Source of the DNA: Clostridia bacterium
GTDB taxonomy: Bacteria; Bacillota_A; Clostridia; Christensenellales; Aristaeellaceae
Length of the DNA: 10,241 nucleotides
Assembly (NCBI GenBank): GCA_017432405.1
Contig: JAFRJF010000122.1
Location: forward strand, 1 to 10,241
Reading direction: 5' to 3'
The notes below the pieces were generated by a model. It searched no databases. It saw only the letters and a list, made by a program, of their open reading frames with translations, and had not been told where the DNA came from. Shown one piece after another: positions 6,826 to 10,241 of the stretch. Made by a program: the position numbers and the translations under genes. Each line of letters opens with the position of its first letter. Position 1 is the first letter of the stretch.

Positions 6826-7276
6826 CCTTCTCCCCCCGCAAAACGCCCAGCAGCACCAGTCCCGCGCCCACGCAGATGCACACATCGGCCACGTTGAACA
6901 CGGCGAAGCGCACGAAGGCCAGCTCGATAAAGTCGGACACGCTGCCCGTCGCCAGCCGGTCGTACAGATTTCCCAATCCGCCCCCGGCGATCAGCCAGAG
7001 CCCGGTCCGCACAAGCGGCGGGTCGCCGGGATGGCGCACCAACCAGATCACCAGCCCCGCGATCAGCGCCGCGGTGAACAGCGCCAGCGCGAGTCCCTGC
7101 CCCGAAAGCATCGAAAAGGCGATGCCCTGGTTCTCCACGGGCCGCAGGTTCACAAGCCCCGGGATCAGCGCGCCGCCCCGGGGACAAAACCGCGCCACCA
7201 GCGCCTTCGTCAGCCGGTCCGCCAGCGCCGCCGCCAGCGCGATCCACCAGCCACGCAAACCCTGTCTGAGTTGCAT
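6818..7276 (-). CDS. lspA: Lipoprotein signal peptidase (signal peptidase II)
   Basis: This 152-residue membrane aspartic protease removes signal peptides from prolipoproteins after diacylglycerol addition at the conserved cysteine. Four hydrophobic segments are visible at about 8-28, 60-81, 88-103 and 125-145. Family blocks are PVENQGIAFSM (about 46-56), GNLYDRLATGSVSDFIEL (about 102-119) and FNVADVCICVG (127-137). The catalytic Asp pair is Asp115 and Asp131, both present. The length is typical. The start at 7276 is supported by GGAGG 6 nt upstream and by the first helix beginning soon after MQLRQGLRGWW; a longer frame to 7360 would run into the hairpin and the stop of the upstream gene. It lies 65 nt after the PBP4B-like gene and overlaps rluD. 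Its presence implies that the cell makes lipoproteins, though none is seen in this window. Confidence 0.95.
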   Translation of the reverse strand: MQLRQGLRGWWIALAAALADRLTKALVARFCPRGGALIPGLVNLRPVENQGIAFSMLSGQGLALALFTAALIAGLVIWLVRHPGDPPLVRTGLWLIAGGGLGNLYDRLATGSVSDFIELAFVRFAVFNVADVCICVGAGLVLLGVLRGEKDG

Positions 7277-7314
7277 GAATATCCTCCGATTGTCTTTTTT
7301 TGTAGGCATAACTA

Positions 7315-7345
7315 CTGATTTATCGAGCTGTGCTCGATAAATCAG
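7315..7345. terminator. Perfect 13-bp hairpin overlapping the stop of the PBP4B-like gene
   Basis: CTGATTTATCGAG (7315-7327) pairs perfectly with 7333-7345 around CTGTG. The stop codon of the minus-strand hydrolase (7342-7344) lies inside the stem. A smaller GTAG/CTAC hairpin (7302-7305 with 7312-7315) and an A-tract follow on the minus strand, but there is no T-tract. It may slow or stabilise the transcript between the hydrolase and lspA; as a terminator it is atypical. Confidence 0.4.
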
Positions 7346-9279
7346 AATTTCCCCAGCCATTCCTCCGCCAGCGCCACATATTCCCCGTTCCCGGCCGTCT
7401 CTGCTCTTTTTTTCAGCAGCTCGAACTTGCTCACGGCGTTCTGCACGTAGGGATGATCCGGCGCCGCGTCCTCGGGGATCTTTCCCAGGCTCTCCACTGC
7501 CATGTCGGCCAGCAGGTCCAGCAGCTGGGCGGAGATGTCGCCCTTTGCGTCCATGCCGATGGACAGCAGCTGGGGCACGAAGCCCAGGGTCGACGCGGTG
7601 AAGCAGCCGCCGGCGAAGCTGTTCAGCGCGCTGGCGCTCAGCACCGGGGAATTGATCTTGTTCGTCAGGTAGACCACCACCAGCTCACGGCTGGGATCGA
7701 TCATCACCAGCGTTCCGGTCCAGCCCTGGTGGCCGACGGTGCCCGGCGCGGCCTGGGTGCCGTAGTACCACGGGCGCTGCTGATCCCCCTGGCGCCACCA
7801 GCCCAGGCCCCACTGGCCGAAGTCAAGTGCCTTCGGCGCGGTAAAGACGTCCATCACATTCCGGGAAAACAGCCGGCAATCGCCGTAGCCGCCGGTGAGC
7901 ATGGCGCTGGCCAGCTTCGCCAGGTCCGTGGCGCTGGCGAACAGGCCCGCATGACCGGAGACCCCCTCCATGCAGTACCAGGCCCGCTCGTCGTGCACCT
8001 GGCCCTGGAGGGTTTCGGTGCGTATGCCGGGGAAGGAGACGTTGTTGTCCCGGGTGTTGCCGTTCAGCTCGGTGGCCGCGCAATCCCCGGGGGCAAAGCC
8101 GTTCTCCAGGGGCAGGAAGCCGATGTGCTCAAGGCCCAGCGGGTCATAGATATTCTGCTTCAGGTATTCATCCATCCGCTGCCCGGTGACCCGCTCCACG
8201 ATGAACGCCGCCAGCATGTAGTCGGCGTCGGAATAGAGCGTGCGGCTGTGGGGCGGGTACATCAGGGGCGTTTTGAAGAGCGCCTTCAGCGTAGCCTCGC
8301 GGCCCACGGCGTAAATCACGTTCGATCCCGGCAGTCCCCGCTGCTGGGCCGCAAAGTCGAAGTTCGGATCGTTGTAGTTAGGCGCAGACGGGAAGCCTGC
8401 CTCGTGGCACAGCAGGTCCCTCAGGGTGATGCTGCGCTTCCAGGCCTTCTGTGTCACAAGGTCCGGCGGGTCATCCACCCCGGCGTAGGTCAGGTCCATC
8501 GTATCCTCGGCAAAGGCATCGCCCAGGATCTCCACCACGGGGGTATACAGATCCAGTTGCCCCTCCGTCACCAGCTTCTGGATGGCGTAGCCGGCGGTGA
8601 ACATCTTCGTCACGCTGGCCAGGTCGTACATCGTTTTGGCGGTGACAGGAGCGGCGTCGGTGTTTTTTGTTCCATCCGGGTTGTAGCTGTTCACCCGGCC
8701 CCAGGCCTGCTGCGCCACCAGCCTGCCGTTTTTGACCACCGCCAGCTGGGCGCTGGTGAAGCCGTGGGCCAGGTCGGATTCGATGATGTCGCCGATCAGC
8801 CGCAGCGTCTCGGGGTCGATGCCCTCATCCGCGGCGTCCCCGGGCAGCACGACGGGATAGGGAATGCAGACAGTGACCGCTTTCTCGATGCCCCCGGGTC
8901 GCAGGTTGGTGAGCTGCAGCGTGTTCACGCCGTCCACCGCCGCCGCGGAGATGTCCACCGACCAGAGGCCCGCGCCGACGCCCGACGTTTCGCATTTCAC
9001 GCCGTTGACGTACAGGTTGAAGCCGGTCACGCCCTCGGCCACTTCCAGGTAAACCGTTCCCTGGCCGTGGTAGAAGCGGAAGCTGAACATACTGTTCATG
9101 GCAAGGGTATCGTCCAGATAGCCCTTCCAGTCCGGAAACTGGACGGTGCACTGCCAATCCGCCTCCGGCAGGGCGTCCAGCGGCGAAAGGGCCAGGGTTG
9201 CGGAGGTGTCGCCTTCCGCATTGGCCGTCCCTGTAAGCAGCATCAACAGCGCCAGGCAGGAGCAAATGATCTTCTTCAT
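7342..9279 (-). CDS. Secreted PBP4B-like serine hydrolase (class C beta-lactamase fold)
   Basis: The 645-residue protein has a Sec signal peptide (MKKIICSCLALLMLLTGTANA, likely cut after residue 21 at ANA-EG), so it acts outside the membrane. Residues about 25-148 form a beta-rich N-terminal domain (FRFYHGQGTVYLEVAEG, FNLYVNGV, TLQLTNLRPGG, IPYPVVLPG). Residues about 155-560 form a beta-lactamase/DD-peptidase fold with SVTK (Ser222-Lys225, nucleophile and base), YSD (349-351) and HQG (517-519), the counterparts of SxxK, YxN and KTG. The blocks YPPHSRTLYSDADYM and RTETLQGQVHDERAWYCMEGVSGHAGLF recall the PBP4B/YfeW family of DD-carboxypeptidase-like proteins. A helical tail follows (about 580-645). 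The substrate is likely peptidoglycan stem peptide or another D-amino-acid peptide or ester; this is inference. The nearest ribosome binding site, GGAG, is 13 nt before the ATG, farther than usual, but the signal peptide fixes the start. It is the first gene of the minus-strand series. Confidence 0.9.
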   Translation of the reverse strand: MKKIICSCLALLMLLTGTANAEGDTSATLALSPLDALPEADWQCTVQFPDWKGYLDDTLAMNSMFSFRFYHGQGTVYLEVAEGVTGFNLYVNGVKCETSGVGAGLWSVDISAAAVDGVNTLQLTNLRPGGIEKAVTVCIPYPVVLPGDAADEGIDPETLRLIGDIIESDLAHGFTSAQLAVVKNGRLVAQQAWGRVNSYNPDGTKNTDAAPVTAKTMYDLASVTKMFTAGYAIQKLVTEGQLDLYTPVVEILGDAFAEDTMDLTYAGVDDPPDLVTQKAWKRSITLRDLLCHEAGFPSAPNYNDPNFDFAAQQRGLPGSNVIYAVGREATLKALFKTPLMYPPHSRTLYSDADYMLAAFIVERVTGQRMDEYLKQNIYDPLGLEHIGFLPLENGFAPGDCAATELNGNTRDNNVSFPGIRTETLQGQVHDERAWYCMEGVSGHAGLFASATDLAKLASAMLTGGYGDCRLFSRNVMDVFTAPKALDFGQWGLGWWRQGDQQRPWYYGTQAAPGTVGHQGWTGTLVMIDPSRELVVVYLTNKINSPVLSASALNSFAGGCFTASTLGFVPQLLSIGMDAKGDISAQLLDLLADMAVESLGKIPEDAAPDHPYVQNAVSKFELLKKRAETAGNGEYVALAEEWLGKF

Positions 9280-9351
9280 AATGATTAATGAACTCCTTTT
9301 TCAAGGATAATTGCGTTCCCGAAGCAAAGCACGCACCGGGGGCACAAGCAT

Positions 9352-9380
9352 AGCTTATCACAATTTTCCCCCGCTGGCAA
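9352..9380 (-). promoter_or_regulatory. Candidate promoter for the PBP4B-like gene
   Basis: On the minus strand TTGCCA (9380-9375, 5/6 to consensus) and TAAGCT (9357-9352) are 17 nt apart, and the -10 is preceded by TG plus one base (extended -10). Transcription would start near 9345, giving a leader of about 66 nt. A perfect TATAAT also lies on this strand (9405-9400) but has no good -35 box. Confidence 0.4.
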
Positions 9381-9478
9381 GGGTCGATGCAATGCGGAAG
9401 ATTATACCTCGCGTGAATTCCTGCTACGCTCTCCGTCGGATCGAAAAGGGTCGTTTCCACCCTGGCTGCATTTTTTTC

Positions 9479-9507
9479 TTGCCTGTATGGAGCATTTATG
9501 TTAATAT
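9479..9507 (+). promoter_or_regulatory. Candidate extended -10 promoter for the sugar symporter
   Basis: TTGCCT (9479-9484) and TAATAT (9502-9507) are 17 nt apart, with TG at 9499-9500 forming an extended -10. A perfect 10-bp palindrome TTAATATTAA (9501-9510) covers the -10 and could be a repressor site. Transcription would start near 9514, about 38 nt before the ATG. Together with the minus-strand promoter this explains most of the 272-nt divergent gap. Confidence 0.45.
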
Positions 9508-9551
9508 TAAGATATACACGAAAAAAGGGATATCGGGGGGAGGAGACGCTC

Positions 9552-10241
9552 ATGACGCAAACAAAGAGACTATCCACGGGCAAGGTGTGGTGCTTTGCGG
9601 TGGGCCAGTTCGGCTGGTCGGTGCTGGCGGCGCTGATCTCCAGCTGGCTGGTAAACTACTACCAGCCCGACCTGGCCACCCAGCAGGCGGGCCAGCCCAT
9701 ATTCATACCCCAGGGGCTGGCGATATTGGGTGTGTTGACGGTGCTGGGGGCCATCACGGCCTTCGGACGCATATTCGACGCCATCACCGACCCGCTGATC
9801 GCATCGCTGTCGGACCGCTGCAAGTCGAAGGACGGGCGGCGCATACCCTTCATGCGGGCGGCAGCGATACCCTTCGCGCTGAGCTGCATACTCACGTTCT
9901 GGTCCCCTGTGAACGGCGTAAGCTGGGTGAACGCCGCCTTCCTGTTTTTGATGCTGATGCTGTTCTATCTCTTCATGACGATGTATTGCACGCCCTACAA
10001 CGCGCTGATTCCCGAGCTGGGCAGCAACCAGCAGACCCGCATGGCCATCTCCACGTCCATATCCTTCACCTACATCGCCGGCATGGCCATGGCCTACCTG
10101 GCCCCGGTGATCTGGGGCGCGCTGCAGGGGGCGGGCCTGGAGCGTGTGACGGCCATCCGGGTGACCTTTACCGGCATGTCGCTGATCGGCATGGCCTGCA
10201 TGTTCGTGCCGGTGTTCACGATCCGGGAGAAGGACTACGTC
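9552..10241 (+). CDS. GPH-family (MelB-like) sugar:cation symporter, 3' partial
   Basis: The frame is open from ATG 9552 to the window end (230 codons, about half of a typical 450-500-residue member). AGGAG lies 6 nt before the start. The family takes up glycosides, pentosides, hexuronides or similar sugars together with Na+ or H+ through the cytoplasmic membrane. Hydrophobic segments are visible at about 12-34, 52-71, 98-117, 127-146, 171-190 and 208-223, consistent with the first half of a 12-helix MFS protein. The hallmark block FGRIFDAITDPLIASLSDRCKSKDGRRIPF (71-100) matches the MelB loop signature; Asp76 and Asp80 are the expected cation-site acidic residues, and RCKSKDGRR is the cytoplasmic loop. 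PYNALIPEL (148-156) is a further family block. The substrate cannot be told. It is divergent from the PBP4B-like gene and may head a carbohydrate-use operon beyond the window. Ile codon ATA is used often here (8 of 19). Confidence 0.92.
   Translation, partial: MTQTKRLSTGKVWCFAVGQFGWSVLAALISSWLVNYYQPDLATQQAGQPIFIPQGLAILGVLTVLGAITAFGRIFDAITDPLIASLSDRCKSKDGRRIPFMRAAAIPFALSCILTFWSPVNGVSWVNAAFLFLMLMLFYLFMTMYCTPYNALIPELGSNQQTRMAISTSISFTYIAGMAMAYLAPVIWGALQGAGLERVTAIRVTFTGMSLIGMACMFVPVFTIREKDYV

Noticed and set aside
7277..7360. Longer N-terminus of LspA
   Set aside because: It would run through the 13-bp hairpin and overlap the hydrolase stop, while GGAGG fits the start at 7276.
7330..9288. 652-codon plus-strand frame opposite the PBP4B-like gene
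   Set aside because: Long antisense frames are expected in GC-rich genes; it has no recognisable motif, and the opposite strand has a signal peptide and complete catalytic motifs.
1..10241. CRISPR array, transposase, integrase, tRNA genes
   Set aside because: I saw no spaced direct repeats of CRISPR type, no mobile-element protein and no cloverleaf-like sequence on reading both strands.

Overview
This is a GC-rich bacterial window that looks like a gut-type Gram-positive anaerobe of the class Clostridia. The signs are a homodimeric, Gram-positive/archaeal-type glycyl-tRNA synthetase, strong AGGAGG-type ribosome binding sites, a secreted protein built from MBG/Big_2-like modules, a PBP4B-like secreted serine hydrolase and a GPH-family sugar symporter. 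No phage, transposase, CRISPR, rRNA or tRNA gene is visible. The genus cannot be told from the sequence.

Layout. At 1-2199 (+) lies the C-terminal part of a large secreted modular protein, with two nearly identical tandem 83-residue repeats. The gap at 2200-2505 is not empty. It holds two back-to-back perfect hairpins (2222-2280) and then a stretch (2282-2453) that folds by eye into a three-way-junction RNA closed by a 23-pair helix. A strong plus-strand intrinsic terminator follows (2459-2498). I read this as a probable structured non-coding RNA gene and the most interesting item in the window.

From 2506 to 9279 six genes all lie on the minus strand. In transcription order they are a PBP4B-like serine hydrolase, lspA (signal peptidase II), an RluD-type pseudouridine synthase overlapping lspA by 8 nt, an XRE/S24-type regulator, an unrecognised 379-residue protein, and glyS. 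lspA, rluD and the regulator are tightly packed and probably co-transcribed. The 379-residue gene has a leader hairpin that would hide its own ribosome binding site. Short AT-rich hairpins with related sequence sit at the ends of the hydrolase and regulator genes.

A 272-nt divergent intergenic region (9280-9551) carries a plausible promoter in each direction. After it, a sodium/proton:sugar symporter of the MelB type begins at 9552 (+) and runs off the window with 230 codons visible. Functionally the window mixes housekeeping (glyS, rluD, lspA), cell-envelope work (hydrolase, modular surface protein), sugar uptake and two uncharacterised regulatory-looking items, the RNA and the regulator/379-residue pair.
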